This document shows, one piece after another, positions 52,580 through 60,998 of a stretch of 64,000 nt of DNA; position 1 is the first letter of the stretch, and each line of letters begins with the position of its first letter. A program made the position numbers and the translations under genes. This DNA is from Terriglobus aquaticus (lineage in GTDB: Bacteria; Acidobacteriota; Terriglobia; Terriglobales; Acidobacteriaceae): contig NZ_JAGSYB010000001.1 in NCBI RefSeq assembly GCF_025685415.1, positions 3,100,001-3,164,000 on the forward strand, given 5' to 3'. The notes below the pieces were generated by a model. The model made no database searches and was not told where the DNA came from. It saw only the letters and a program-made list of their open reading frames with translations.

Positions 52580-52927
52580 GTGAACGAGCAAGCTCACATT
52601 CTGATCACCGGCCGCGATCCTGACCTCCTCGAGACGCGGAGCCTCGTGCTTCAGACCGCCGGTCATCGCGTCTCGACGACGCTGGAACCGATCGCCACTT
52701 TTGCCCCGCTCGAGAGCGTGCAACTGCTGATTGTTTGCCACACCCTGGAAGCAAGCGAACGGCAGAGCGATCTGGAAGCGCTCGGGATAGCTTCGCCCAA
52801 CGCAAGAGCCCTGTGCGTAGCCCCCTACTCAGGAGACATGGGCGACATTGCGACGTTCAACTCGTACGAGGGACCGCGTGAAATGATGCGTGTCGTCAAT
52901 CGGCTGCTTTGTGCAGGCGCAAACTAG
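52580..52927 (+). CDS. Degenerate receiver-like protein
   Basis: 115 residues from GTG at 52580 (AGGGG directly upstream). The fold looks like a response-regulator receiver: AHILITGRDPDLLETRSLVLQTAGH is the usual beta1-alpha1 part, but the phospho-acceptor site at strand 3 (VQLLIVCHTLEAS) has Cys-His instead of Asp. ALCVAPYSGD and the final REMMRVVNRLL complete the five-strand pattern. It is probably a pseudo-receiver that binds a partner without being phosphorylated. It lies between the PP2C gene and a histidine kinase on the same strand. Confidence 0.68.
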   Translation: MNEQAHILITGRDPDLLETRSLVLQTAGHRVSTTLEPIATFAPLESVQLLIVCHTLEASERQSDLEALGIASPNARALCVAPYSGDMGDIATFNSYEGPREMMRVVNRLLCAGAN

Positions 52928-52989
52928 GGAAGTCTCTGGTTGACGACGTGCATCGTACTGAGTCACGACGGTGAACGGGGTAGGGCAAG

Positions 52990-53697
52990 TTGGGCACGCA
53001 GAGAGCAGATTTTCCGGAGATGGCCCGTGAGGCTGCGGATCAGCGGATCACGGCTGGTCAGTTGGCTCTGGAGATCATGCATGAGATCCGGAATCCACTT
53101 GAGACGCTTGGCCACCTCTGCTACTTAGCGGAACACGAGGCGGAGAACCCAGCCCAGGTACGGAACTACATGGCGATGGCGGAAGAACAGCTCCGCACCC
53201 TTGGCCGCATCGCCAGCCAGACACTCAGCTTTGCCAAGCTCTCGCAGGAAAGCAGGCCCATCGACCTGGTCACGCTGGCCGAGGCAGCACTGCGGATTCA
53301 CCAGCGGACCGTAGAAGCAAGACGCATCCACCTTGTGCGCAAACTACCGAGAGAACTGACCGCCAGCATCCAGGCGTCGCGCATCCTTCAGGTTCTATCC
53401 AACCTGATCGGAAATGCTCTTGAGGCGATGCCCGACGAGGGGCAGCTCACCTTTCGCATCCGAAAGTGCTCGGGCTGCGTGGAATTCGTTGTGGCGGACA
53501 ACGGTTCAGGCATCGCGCCCGAGGCGATGGAGAAGCTCTTCCGGCCATTTTTCACCACCAAGGAAACCGGAGGTAACGGGCTCGGCCTGTCGCTCTCGAA
53601 GCGCATCGTGGAAGATCACGGCGGCAAGATCTCAGTGCGCAGCAGCGTTCATCCTCGCCGCCACGGTTCAGTTTTCAAGGTTCGACTGCCGCATTAG
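52990..53697 (+). CDS. Soluble sensor-less histidine kinase
   Basis: 235 residues from TTG at 52990; ATG at 53020 is possible. No membrane segment or sensor domain precedes the HisKA: LALEIMHEIRNPLETLG with the phospho-His, then HATPase_c with NLIGNALEAM (N box), VADNGSGIAPEAM (G1), FFTTKETGGNGLGLSLSKRI (F/G2 boxes). Input must come from another protein, perhaps the pseudo-receiver 62 bp upstream. No cognate full receiver is next to it. Confidence 0.87.
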   Translation: MGTQRADFPEMAREAADQRITAGQLALEIMHEIRNPLETLGHLCYLAEHEAENPAQVRNYMAMAEEQLRTLGRIASQTLSFAKLSQESRPIDLVTLAEAALRIHQRTVEARRIHLVRKLPRELTASIQASRILQVLSNLIGNALEAMPDEGQLTFRIRKCSGCVEFVVADNGSGIAPEAMEKLFRPFFTTKETGGNGLGLSLSKRIVEDHGGKISVRSSVHPRRHGSVFKVRLPH

Positions 53698-53835
53698 CGG
53701 ACTTGTCATTTCCGCGTCAAGCCAGTTCTGGATCGGCATCCGGGGCAATGACGCTCTACACACTCGAGCGCAAGGTAGAGCTCGCAACTCATCGTCAGTA
53801 TATTGCCGCACTTCCGCGACGAAGCCGACTTGTCG

Positions 53836-54474
53836 TTACCTGTTGTCCAACGCACGATTGTAGGCATTCAGAAGCCCCGCTCCCACGGCGTACATGCCTT
53901 CAAGGTGTGCAAGCGTATGGCGCACATAGGGTAGAACTGCCGAGGCCGCTGAGGGTGGAAGGTCCAGCGTTGAAGTCTGTGTTGCCGGGGCAAACGACTG
54001 CAGTTCGAGGTAGTCGTTCAATGCCTGCTCAGCCGTCGTCTGGAGCAGATCCTGCTCTTTGTAAGCAGCAGCGAAGCGCTCCACCTCCTGCTGAGGCATC
54101 AGGCTGAGCGTGCCTGTCGACGTTGCGGTGTTCCAGGCGGCGTTTGCCAAAGTTCCTTCGTGGAAAGACAGATCGATGTTTCCTGGGTCTGCAGGCCGGT
54201 TCTCGCTTCGGGCTTGAACGTAGGCCAGGGTCCTACGAATGTTCTCGATCTCCAGCTTCAATCCAGCCGCAGCAGCCATTGCGTCACTACGATTCTGCGC
54301 AAGTTCGTGGCGAATGCTCTCTTCGGCTTCTACGCGCTGATGGTGATGGTGGATTGCTTCCACGCCGTTTTCCAGGCCAAGAGCTATGAGCAGCCCACAC
54401 GTAATCGTGAACAAGTGCAAGAAGAAATCTTTTGTGCCGCTGATCCGATGCTCTGGTGCGTGAACGTCCAACAT
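53836..54474 (-). CDS. Unknown membrane-anchored protein
   Basis: 212 residues from ATG at 54474 with GGGAG 6 nt upstream. One N-terminal helix (KDFFLHLFTITCGLLIALGL) followed by a His-rich HHHHQRVEAEESIRHEL, then a long helical periplasmic part (ENIRRTLAYVQARSE, AAAYKEQDLLQTTAEQALNDYLEL). Proteins of this general plan are common in acidobacteria and proteobacteria with no known role. Convergent with the kinase gene. Confidence 0.7.
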   Translation of the reverse strand: MLDVHAPEHRISGTKDFFLHLFTITCGLLIALGLENGVEAIHHHHQRVEAEESIRHELAQNRSDAMAAAAGLKLEIENIRRTLAYVQARSENRPADPGNIDLSFHEGTLANAAWNTATSTGTLSLMPQQEVERFAAAYKEQDLLQTTAEQALNDYLELQSFAPATQTSTLDLPPSAASAVLPYVRHTLAHLEGMYAVGAGLLNAYNRALDNR

Positions 54475-54669
54475 GGCGACTCCCGGAATGGGACTAATAG
54501 GGCCTATTGTCTCGCACGGGCCTCGCCCAAAGCGAAAAGTTGTGAGATGCCGTTGTGGAAGTCCCACACCGAACCTTGTAAGTTGGCTTCCAGATCGGAT
54601 AACTTCCGAGAAGCTGATTTCTCGGGACTAATCTCTGACAGTTTCCCGTCTTCAAACAGATTGGACTTC

Positions 54670-55290
54670 TTACTTAGGTAGTTCGGAGAGAGGCAGGTCT
54701 ACCTGAGTCGTTTTATCCCACCGGAACCAGCGTAGCCCTGTATCCGTGGCGTCGATCTCCGATACCTGACAGGCTGATGTCGGCGCAAACTCAAAGCCTT
54801 CGTCTTGTTCGCCCGTCCAGAAGCTCCCACGCGACATAGTGATCATGTCCGGGAAGCTGAGATGGAATTTCCATGGACCGATAAGCACTTGATTGTGCCC
54901 CTTCGTGTGAACGTACACGCCATGGACACCTACCGTCTCCCCGATGTAGACGTCTCCGGTCTTGTGGGCTACGCCTCTTGCTGTCACCGAGGCTCCCTGG
55001 TTCGGCAGAAAAAACGACTCGTAGGTGGCCCGGCCTTCGGCGCGATTCGCTCCCGGAGTCAGACTGGTGAGCCGGATCCCACCTAGCTGTGTTCCGTTCC
55101 GCACCAATAGGAATGCTCCCACTGGCATCGTCACGGTACCGACGCTAACGCGAAACTGCGTCGCATCTGCACTCAAACGCTTGTCTTGTGGGCAGCGATC
55201 CACTCGGGTCTGTCCATAAGCAGACGCGCAAATCGTCGTGGCAAGCAACCCCGCTAGAAGCGGCATTGCATATGGCATAAAGCACATCAT
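54670..55290 (-). CDS. Unknown secreted protein
   Basis: 206 residues, ATG start; signal peptide (MPLLAGLLATTICASAYGQ). The mature part is beta-rich, with two Cys (VDRCPQDKR and SACQVSE) that may form a disulfide. Motifs such as VRNGTQLGGIRLTSLTPG and GVHGVYVHTKGHNQVLIGPW do not match a known family. No operon partner; divergent from the barstar-like gene with a 33-bp gap. Confidence 0.65.
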   Translation of the reverse strand: MMCFMPYAMPLLAGLLATTICASAYGQTRVDRCPQDKRLSADATQFRVSVGTVTMPVGAFLLVRNGTQLGGIRLTSLTPGANRAEGRATYESFFLPNQGASVTARGVAHKTGDVYIGETVGVHGVYVHTKGHNQVLIGPWKFHLSFPDMITMSRGSFWTGEQDEGFEFAPTSACQVSEIDATDTGLRWFRWDKTTQVDLPLSELPK

Positions 55291-55323
55291 CTCAGCTCCC
55301 GCAAAGTCGGATCATCCGAAACT

Positions 55324-55758
55324 TTGAGAAAAGATAACGATAGACGCCGTTATGGTGACTTGGGCGTATCACTTTCGAAAGGCGGCAGAAGCGGTACAGA
55401 CGCGTCCTTATACTCGCATCGTGATTACCGCTCAGATCTCGATGGAGTTCAGCCCATCCGCGATTGGTCATCGTTCCATTCGGAATTCGCCCGCGTTTTC
55501 GGATTTCCTGCGTTCTACGGGAAGAACATGAACGCGTGGATCGACTGCATGACGTCCCTCGACCAGCCTGACGACGGCATGTCAACAGTTCATTGCGCAC
55601 CTGGTTCTGTCCTGACGCTGCAAATGATCAACGCGGGCGACTTCGCTTCGCGCTGCCCTGAACAATATGAAGCCCTGGTTCAATGTGCAACATTTGTGAA
55701 TGCTAGGCGTCTTGAGCTGGGAGAAGAGCCTGTCCTCGCTCTCGATTTCAAGTCCTGA
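55324..55758 (+). CDS. Barstar-like protein
   Basis: Up to 144 residues; start uncertain. From about residue 38 the sequence is barstar-like: LDGVQPIRDWSSFHSEFARVF, GFPAFYGKNMNAWIDCMTSL, and the C-terminal strand EPVLALDFKS. Barstar inhibits barnase-type RNases by covering the active site. The first ~37 residues are not homologous. The only in-frame starts are TTG codons (55324, 55360); GTG at 55420 opens a different frame and would need one extra base to join, so a small frameshift at the 5' end is possible. No barnase gene is present in the window. Confidence 0.75.
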   Translation: MRKDNDRRRYGDLGVSLSKGGRSGTDASLYSHRDYRSDLDGVQPIRDWSSFHSEFARVFGFPAFYGKNMNAWIDCMTSLDQPDDGMSTVHCAPGSVLTLQMINAGDFASRCPEQYEALVQCATFVNARRLELGEEPVLALDFKS

Positions 55759-56019
55759 GTCCCGCCCGGGGCTCATTTGGCTAAACAATCGCCCGTCACC
55801 CGGCGCGACTCGACAGTGCGAATCTGCCCCTGCTACGCCCAGCTTCTGCTTCTTCACTTCGCAAGTGAGTCGTCCTCAGCGCGCGAATATTGCCGGCCCT
55901 TAGGCTCCGACGAGAGGCGCTGTTTTGCCGTAGCGGTGAGCCGATGCGCTTATCTCATGCGATTCGCCGCATAAACGTTCTACCCTCTTCGCAAGCGCAA
56001 CAGCGCTTAGGAGAGCACC

Positions 56020-56226
56020 ATGCGCACTTTCGTGAAGTCAGTTTTTGTAGCAGTTGTCCTCGTTGGCGGAACCCTGAATGCCTCAGCCACGGTCAGTGGT
56101 TCGGACCCGCGGCCGGCCGTCGCACGAGCTCAGACCGTCTCAGGTTCGGATCCGCGCCCCGCTGCAGTAAAACCGGTCGGTGTTTTGGACGTGATCCTCT
56201 CATTCTTTGGCGTTTCACCGCGGTAG
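56020..56226 (+). CDS. Small secreted protein with internal 9-residue repeat
   Basis: 68 residues, ATG start with AGGAG 9 nt upstream. A signal peptide (MRTFVKSVFVAVVLVGGTLNASA) is followed by two exact copies of VSGSDPRPA separated by VARAQT, then a C-terminal hydrophobic segment VGVLDVILSFFGVSP. No known family. The repeat and size suggest a processed peptide or small surface protein. The next gene follows after 35 bp. Confidence 0.62.
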   Translation: MRTFVKSVFVAVVLVGGTLNASATVSGSDPRPAVARAQTVSGSDPRPAAVKPVGVLDVILSFFGVSPR

Positions 56227-56261
56227 AGAGACAATAGCGCGAGATTGGAGGACCAAGCAGA

Positions 56262-57023
56262 GTGCCCCTCTCGCTCGTCGACAAACTGCTGTGGATGTTC
56301 GGCTTCTGCGAGACCACAGCCCTGCTGTTTGTTCTGGTCTATAAGCGTCGAGCGCGATCTGTGCCGTGGTTTACGGCATTTATCGCGTTCGGCGTTCTCC
56401 GTACGATCCTGCTTTTCGCTACTTACCAAATCTTCGGCCGTCACCACGAATACTTCCTGGCCTATTGGGGAGCTGCGGCGGTGGATCTCGCACTGCAGGT
56501 CGCCGTTGTCTACGAGGTCGCCCGGGCCATCTTCGAACGAAGTGGGGCGTGGGTGCCAATGGCCCGCCGGCGCTTCTTTACGATTGCGACTTTGGCGCCG
56601 CTCGTCGCTCTTTGCCTGGCTTTGACGATGCAGCCTGCTGCGCGTTCGGCACTCGATGCCTGGGACGCGCGGGCCGACCTGTTCCTGACGACCGTGATCT
56701 GTGTCTTGTGCGGGGCCGTGACCACAGTATCCAGGCAGCTCGGCCTCGGCTGGCGCACCCGGATCATCCGGTTCATGTGGGGCCTGATTGTCTGGACACT
56801 CAGCGCCTTCTTCACCGGCTCACTGCATGCCTATTGGCGGACAGTCGATCAGTTCGGCAAGCTGGAGAACGCGGTAGTCGTGGTGTATCAACTAGTTACG
56901 CTCTATTGGTGTGTGGTTTTCTGGCTGCCGGAACCGGACAGGCGCAGGGATCCCTATTCTTTAAATAAAGACTTGGAAGAAGTCCGGCAACGAGTACACT
57001 TAGGCGGTCGTCCCACACTGTGA
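56262..57023 (+). CDS. Unknown multi-pass membrane protein
   Basis: 253 residues from GTG at 56262. About seven hydrophobic helices: LLWMFGFCETTALLFVLVYK first, then LRTILLFATYQIF, AAAVDLALQVAVVYEVA, FTIATLAPLVALCLAL, LFLTTVICVLCGAV, FMWGLIVWTLSAFFTGSL and VVVVYQLVTLYWCVVFWL. A short charged tail ends the protein. Such 7-helix proteins are frequent in acidobacterial genomes without a named function. It is followed at 16 bp by another unknown gene. Confidence 0.7.
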   Translation: MPLSLVDKLLWMFGFCETTALLFVLVYKRRARSVPWFTAFIAFGVLRTILLFATYQIFGRHHEYFLAYWGAAAVDLALQVAVVYEVARAIFERSGAWVPMARRRFFTIATLAPLVALCLALTMQPAARSALDAWDARADLFLTTVICVLCGAVTTVSRQLGLGWRTRIIRFMWGLIVWTLSAFFTGSLHAYWRTVDQFGKLENAVVVVYQLVTLYWCVVFWLPEPDRRRDPYSLNKDLEEVRQRVHLGGRPTL

Positions 57024-57039
57024 TTCTCCGGGAGTCTGG

Positions 57040-57573
57040 ATGCTGTTCTTTTGCCTCGCTCTGGCTGTTTCCCTTGCGTTCGCGATACCGCAACTGGCGT
57101 TCATGGTGCGCCGACGCAAGCTACTGCAACGTGACTGGAAGGATGTGGTTGCAAGCATCGAACCAGTCAATCTGGGCGGCATCAAAGCCATCGCAGAGAT
57201 GTACCTGAGCCCGACCAAGGATCAGCTCCGCATTGAACCGCCGGTCATGTGGGAGCTGCTGGGCGGCATCGCGGGAGTTCGGAAGCTCTCAAAAAATGCC
57301 GACGCAATCCTCGAGCTTTGCGTCCTTGCAGAACAATGGGATCACAATGGGAAGCTGATTTCCGAGTTGATTCGCGCCGACATTGTTGATCTAAAGAGAG
57401 CCCTCGCCAGAATCGAACTGGCGACCCTGCATGGGTACGCGGACGCGCGTGGCCACTTCGCCTTGATGCAGATCGCGTCGGCCTACAACCTCATGCGGTT
57501 ACGCCTGCTTGGCCAGTACGAGAAGTCGCACGTCGCGCGGCTTCAAACGCTGCATGGTCGGCTTGGTGCGTAG
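57040..57573 (+). CDS. Unknown membrane-anchored helical protein
   Basis: 177 residues, ATG start with GGGAG upstream. One N-terminal membrane helix (LFFCLALAVSLAFAIPQLAFMV) then a helical cytoplasmic domain: IEPPVMWELLGGIAGVRKLSKNADAIL in parts and SELIRADIVDLKRALARIEL, ADARGHFALMQIASAYNLMRLRLL. No known family. It is co-transcribed with the preceding 7-helix protein, so the two may form a complex. Confidence 0.7.
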   Translation: MLFFCLALAVSLAFAIPQLAFMVRRRKLLQRDWKDVVASIEPVNLGGIKAIAEMYLSPTKDQLRIEPPVMWELLGGIAGVRKLSKNADAILELCVLAEQWDHNGKLISELIRADIVDLKRALARIELATLHGYADARGHFALMQIASAYNLMRLRLLGQYEKSHVARLQTLHGRLGA

Positions 57574-57785
57574 CAGGCGAGCTTAGTAGCTATTCTTTAT
57601 AGCTACGGAAGTGCTTGCTGCGCTCGATGCCGCGCGATTCCGCAGATAGGATGTCAGACGCGCGGACTTCTACGCGAGAGACGATGACCGTTGTCTAGTC
57701 CGGTGGTCGAGTCTGCGTGCAGGCTCATTCCCGAGGTTTGCCAATGAGTCGTGCGCGACTGCGTTGACGTGTTCGGAGCAAAGAG

Positions 57786-59000
57786 TTAGATCGTCCGATT
57801 GGCAGCTAGATCCCTTAGCCCATCAAGAATGCGATCAGCCATGACTCGTTTGCTTGAGAGCGCAAGTAGAGTCTCTTGTTGGCGCGTAAGAAAGTAGCCG
57901 GCGTTCTGATCAGCATCGAAGCCGCGATCCGCTGCGGAAACGTCATTGGCAACGATCGCATCGACGCCTTTTTCCCTCAGCTTACGCCGGCCCTCTTCCA
58001 ATACATCGCGAGTTTGCGCGGCAAAGCCAATCACAAGTGTTCCGGGTGAGCGCTGCGCGACCACATGATGCAGGATGTCATCATTCCGTACGAGCTCTAA
58101 CGTCAGGACCTCACTCTTACTTATTTTGTGAGCCGCTCGATGTGCCGGCCGGAAGTCGGCCACCGCCGCCGCCATGATGACGGCAGTGACGCTCCTAAGT
58201 CGGGTAAGTACGGCGGACTGCATCTCTGCGGCAGTCGAGACAGGTACGATCTCACATCCGGGTGCGGAAAGGTGGCTGGCCGTAGTTACCAGGACGACCC
58301 TCGCACCTCGCGCCAGCGCCGCCTCTGCCAGTGCGTGGCCCATCTTTCCACTGGAGCGATTTCCCAAGAAGCGGACCGGGTCGATCGGCTCCCGCGTGCC
58401 TCCAGCGGTGATTAGGATGTGTTCCTCAGAAAGGTCACGCGACTTTTCCAATGCTGCCGTGAGAGCATCCACGATCACATTGGTTTCGGCAAGACGGCCC
58501 TCGCCGACGACACCGCAGGCCAGCAAACCTTCTGCCGGCGCGATCACCTGTGCGCCTCTCGCTTGCAGGGTACGCATGTTCGCCTGCGTTGCAGGGTGGT
58601 TCCACATGTGCACATTCATTGCCGGAGCAAGGAACAGCGGTGCGCGTGTTGCAAGGGCAATGGTCGAAATGGGATCGTCAGCCATTCCGTTGGCTAAACG
58701 CGCTAAGGTGTTTGCTGTAGCCGGGGCGACAACAAGAGCCTGAATCTCCTGCGCGATGCGGGTATGGTCGATCGTGAACCGGTCGTCAGATCCGTCGCCC
58801 TTAGCAGCTTCTGCTTCCTGCCAGATGGACGTGAGCACGGGATGACCACTGAGCGCTGCAAAGGTGAGCGGCGTGATGAAGTGCTGTGCTCCCTGTGTCA
58901 TAGCGATTTGCACATCAAACCCTCGCCGACCGAGATCACGCATGAGCTCAACCGCCTTGTACGCTGCTATGCCACCACTCACTCCTAACAGAATCTTCAT
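57786..59000 (-). CDS. coaBC: Bifunctional phosphopantothenoylcysteine decarboxylase/phosphopantothenate-cysteine ligase
   Basis: 404 residues, ATG start. N-terminal CoaC flavoprotein: ILLGVSGGIAAYKAVELMR, the His of IDHTRIAQ, PAMNVHMWNHPATQ and ACGVVGEGRLAE. C-terminal CoaB: ILITAGGTREPIDPVRFLGN, SSGKMGHALAEAA, and a lysine-bearing KISKSE segment. It makes 4'-phosphopantetheine from phosphopantothenate and Cys. Its start overlaps the panC stop by 4 bp. Confidence 0.95.
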   Translation of the reverse strand: MKILLGVSGGIAAYKAVELMRDLGRRGFDVQIAMTQGAQHFITPLTFAALSGHPVLTSIWQEAEAAKGDGSDDRFTIDHTRIAQEIQALVVAPATANTLARLANGMADDPISTIALATRAPLFLAPAMNVHMWNHPATQANMRTLQARGAQVIAPAEGLLACGVVGEGRLAETNVIVDALTAALEKSRDLSEEHILITAGGTREPIDPVRFLGNRSSGKMGHALAEAALARGARVVLVTTASHLSAPGCEIVPVSTAAEMQSAVLTRLRSVTAVIMAAAVADFRPAHRAAHKISKSEVLTLELVRNDDILHHVVAQRSPGTLVIGFAAQTRDVLEEGRRKLREKGVDAIVANDVSAADRGFDADQNAGYFLTRQQETLLALSSKRVMADRILDGLRDLAANRTI

Positions 59001-59860
59001 CTGACGATTCCGCGGGGAGCCTGCAGCACGACATTGTCAATCAGGCGAGTTGTTCCGACCCACGCAGCAACAGCGACAAGCGTCTCTGCGTTCAGGTGCT
59101 CTACGGGTAAGAGCGTCGTGGGGTCTACCAGTTCTGCATAATCCAGGCGTACACCCGGTGCAGCGGCCAGATACGCGTGCCACTTAGAACGCACGGTTGC
59201 GACGGATGAAGAATCCTGCATTACCGCCAGTTCCATCATGTCTAGCGAAGCTCGCAATGCAAGCGCCTGCTGCCGCTCTTCCGGGCTCAAGTATCGATTC
59301 CGCGAGCTCATCGCCAGGCCGTCTTCCTCACGTACTGTGGGGCATACAGACATTTGCACCGGAAAGTCGAGAGCACGAATCATCGCACGAAGGACTGCGA
59401 CCTGCGCGGCATCCTTCTGACCGAAGAACGCGTGGTCTGGCCCGACAATGTGGAACAGCTTGGCGACTACCGTGGCCACGCCCCGGAAGTGACCCGGGCG
59501 AGATGCACCATCCAGGCGTGAACCGATTGCACTCACTTCCACGAAGGCCTCTGTCCCGTTTGGGTACAACTCCTTCGCACTTGGTGCGAAGACGAGGTCG
59601 ACTCCCTCCCGTTGCAGCAGGTCCAGGTCTGCCTCCCATGTTCGTGGGTAAGACTCAAGGTCCTCGCCGGGCGCAAATTGCAGCGGATTGACAAAGATAG
59701 AAACCGCGACATGCCTGCACGTTTCGCGCGCAGCCCGCACCAGGGAACGATGCCCCGCGTGCAGTGCTCCCATGGTCGGAACCAGCCCTAGCTCCGCACC
59801 ATTGCTTCTTAAGCCGAGGCAGGCACTTCGCATTTCAGAAATGGAATGGATGATCTGCAT
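58997..59860 (-). CDS. panC: Pantoate-beta-alanine ligase
   Basis: 287 residues, ATG start. Nucleotidyltransferase motifs: LVPTMGALHAGHRSLV (HxGH-type), FVNPLQFAPGEDL, VATVVAKLFHIVGPDHAFFGQKD and EEDGLAMSSRNRYL (KMSKS-like). It joins pantoate and beta-alanine with ATP. It lies between panB (4 bp) and coaBC (4-bp overlap) in one operon for pantothenate and CoA. Confidence 0.96.
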   Translation of the reverse strand: MQIIHSISEMRSACLGLRSNGAELGLVPTMGALHAGHRSLVRAARETCRHVAVSIFVNPLQFAPGEDLESYPRTWEADLDLLQREGVDLVFAPSAKELYPNGTEAFVEVSAIGSRLDGASRPGHFRGVATVVAKLFHIVGPDHAFFGQKDAAQVAVLRAMIRALDFPVQMSVCPTVREEDGLAMSSRNRYLSPEERQQALALRASLDMMELAVMQDSSSVATVRSKWHAYLAAAPGVRLDYAELVDPTTLLPVEHLNAETLVAVAAWVGTTRLIDNVVLQAPRGIVR

Positions 59861-59864
59861 GGAT

Positions 59865-60749
59865 CTAGAGCGAGGTCAGCACGTCGACCGGAACACCGGA
59901 TGGCATGTGATAGCTTTCGGAGTCCGCCGGGAAAGTACCGTTTTCCACCGCCACCCGAAACTCCTCCAGTCCGGCACGCAAAAGTGTCCGCGCCGGAGAG
60001 AAGACCCGCACAAACTTTGGCGACGGACGGAAGCTCAAATCTGCCAGATCCTGAAACACCAGGATCTGGCCGTCGCAGTCAGGCCCCGCTCCGATTCCGA
60101 TGGTGGGGATGCGAAGGCGAGCAGTGATACTTGCCGCGACCTCTCGCGGAATTCCTTCAAGAACCACTGCGACTGCGCCGGCTTCTTGTAGCGCCAGGGC
60201 ATCTTCACGAAGTGCCAGGGCAGCAGCATGCGATCGTCCCTGCACACGATACCCACCGGTACGCAACACAGATTGAGGCGTGAGTCCGATGTGGCCGAAA
60301 ACTGGAATCTGCGCTGCCGTCAGGGCTCGCACGTTTTCCACCTGATCCATGCCGCCCTCCACCTTCACTGCTTCCGCCCCTGCTTCCTTGAGAAGCCGGA
60401 TTCCATTGCGAAGCGTGTCTTCGGTGGAGACGTGATAACTGCCGAACGGCATGTCTACGACGAGCAACGCGCGCCTGACGCCACGACGGACTGCGCGCGC
60501 ATGGTGCAGCATGTCCTCGATGGTGACGCTCAGTGTGTCCTCGTAGCCGAGCACTACCATTCCGAGGGAGTCGCCGACCAAGATGCAATCGATGCCTGCT
60601 TCGTCGATCAGGCGAGCAGTCCCGTAGTCATAGGCGGTCAGAGCCGTGATCCGGTGTCCGCTCTCTTTCCGTGCGATCAGGCTTGGTGGCGTGACCTTCT
60701 TCGCAGCAAGGCTGCGAAGCTCCCCGTCGAGAGGTGTAACTAAACTCAT
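59865..60749 (-). CDS. panB: 3-methyl-2-oxobutanoate hydroxymethyltransferase
   Basis: 294 residues from ATG at 60749 with GGAG 6 nt upstream; the frame is open to 60896 without homology. PanB motifs: ITALTAYDYGTARLIDEAG, LVGDSLGMVVLGYEDTL, VVDMPFGSY, VKVEGG, and FGHIGLTPQSV. It makes ketopantoate from alpha-ketoisovalerate and methylene-THF. First gene of panB-panC-coaBC. Confidence 0.96.
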   Translation of the reverse strand: MSLVTPLDGELRSLAAKKVTPPSLIARKESGHRITALTAYDYGTARLIDEAGIDCILVGDSLGMVVLGYEDTLSVTIEDMLHHARAVRRGVRRALLVVDMPFGSYHVSTEDTLRNGIRLLKEAGAEAVKVEGGMDQVENVRALTAAQIPVFGHIGLTPQSVLRTGGYRVQGRSHAAALALREDALALQEAGAVAVVLEGIPREVAASITARLRIPTIGIGAGPDCDGQILVFQDLADLSFRPSPKFVRVFSPARTLLRAGLEEFRVAVENGTFPADSESYHMPSGVPVDVLTSL

Positions 60750-60998
60750 TCCATCTCCAGTGCCGCTCCACGCCAGCGTGGATGCAACCCGATGCCCACA
60801 GTATACGGGCGACCTGTTTTCGCAGAGGAGCACCTGGAACCGGGCCGGCGCAGCATCGCCTCTTGGGTGTGTCGGCAGAAGGCGCAACGCGCACAATTGG
60901 CTTTGACCGGCGTTTCACTTGCATGTAGTCTGCACACGGCTCAGTTCGTCCCAGCCTTCCCGCCAATACAGACATTCCTTCCCCCGAGGCCACCGTCG

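Noticed and set aside
54123-54681. Open frames on the + strand opposite the unknown membrane-anchored gene
   Set aside because: No start signal or motif; the - strand gene has a good ribosome site and a membrane helix.
55420-55500. GTG start in a second frame for the barstar-like gene
   Set aside because: Out of frame with the conserved domain and without a ribosome-binding site; kept only as a hint of a possible frameshift.
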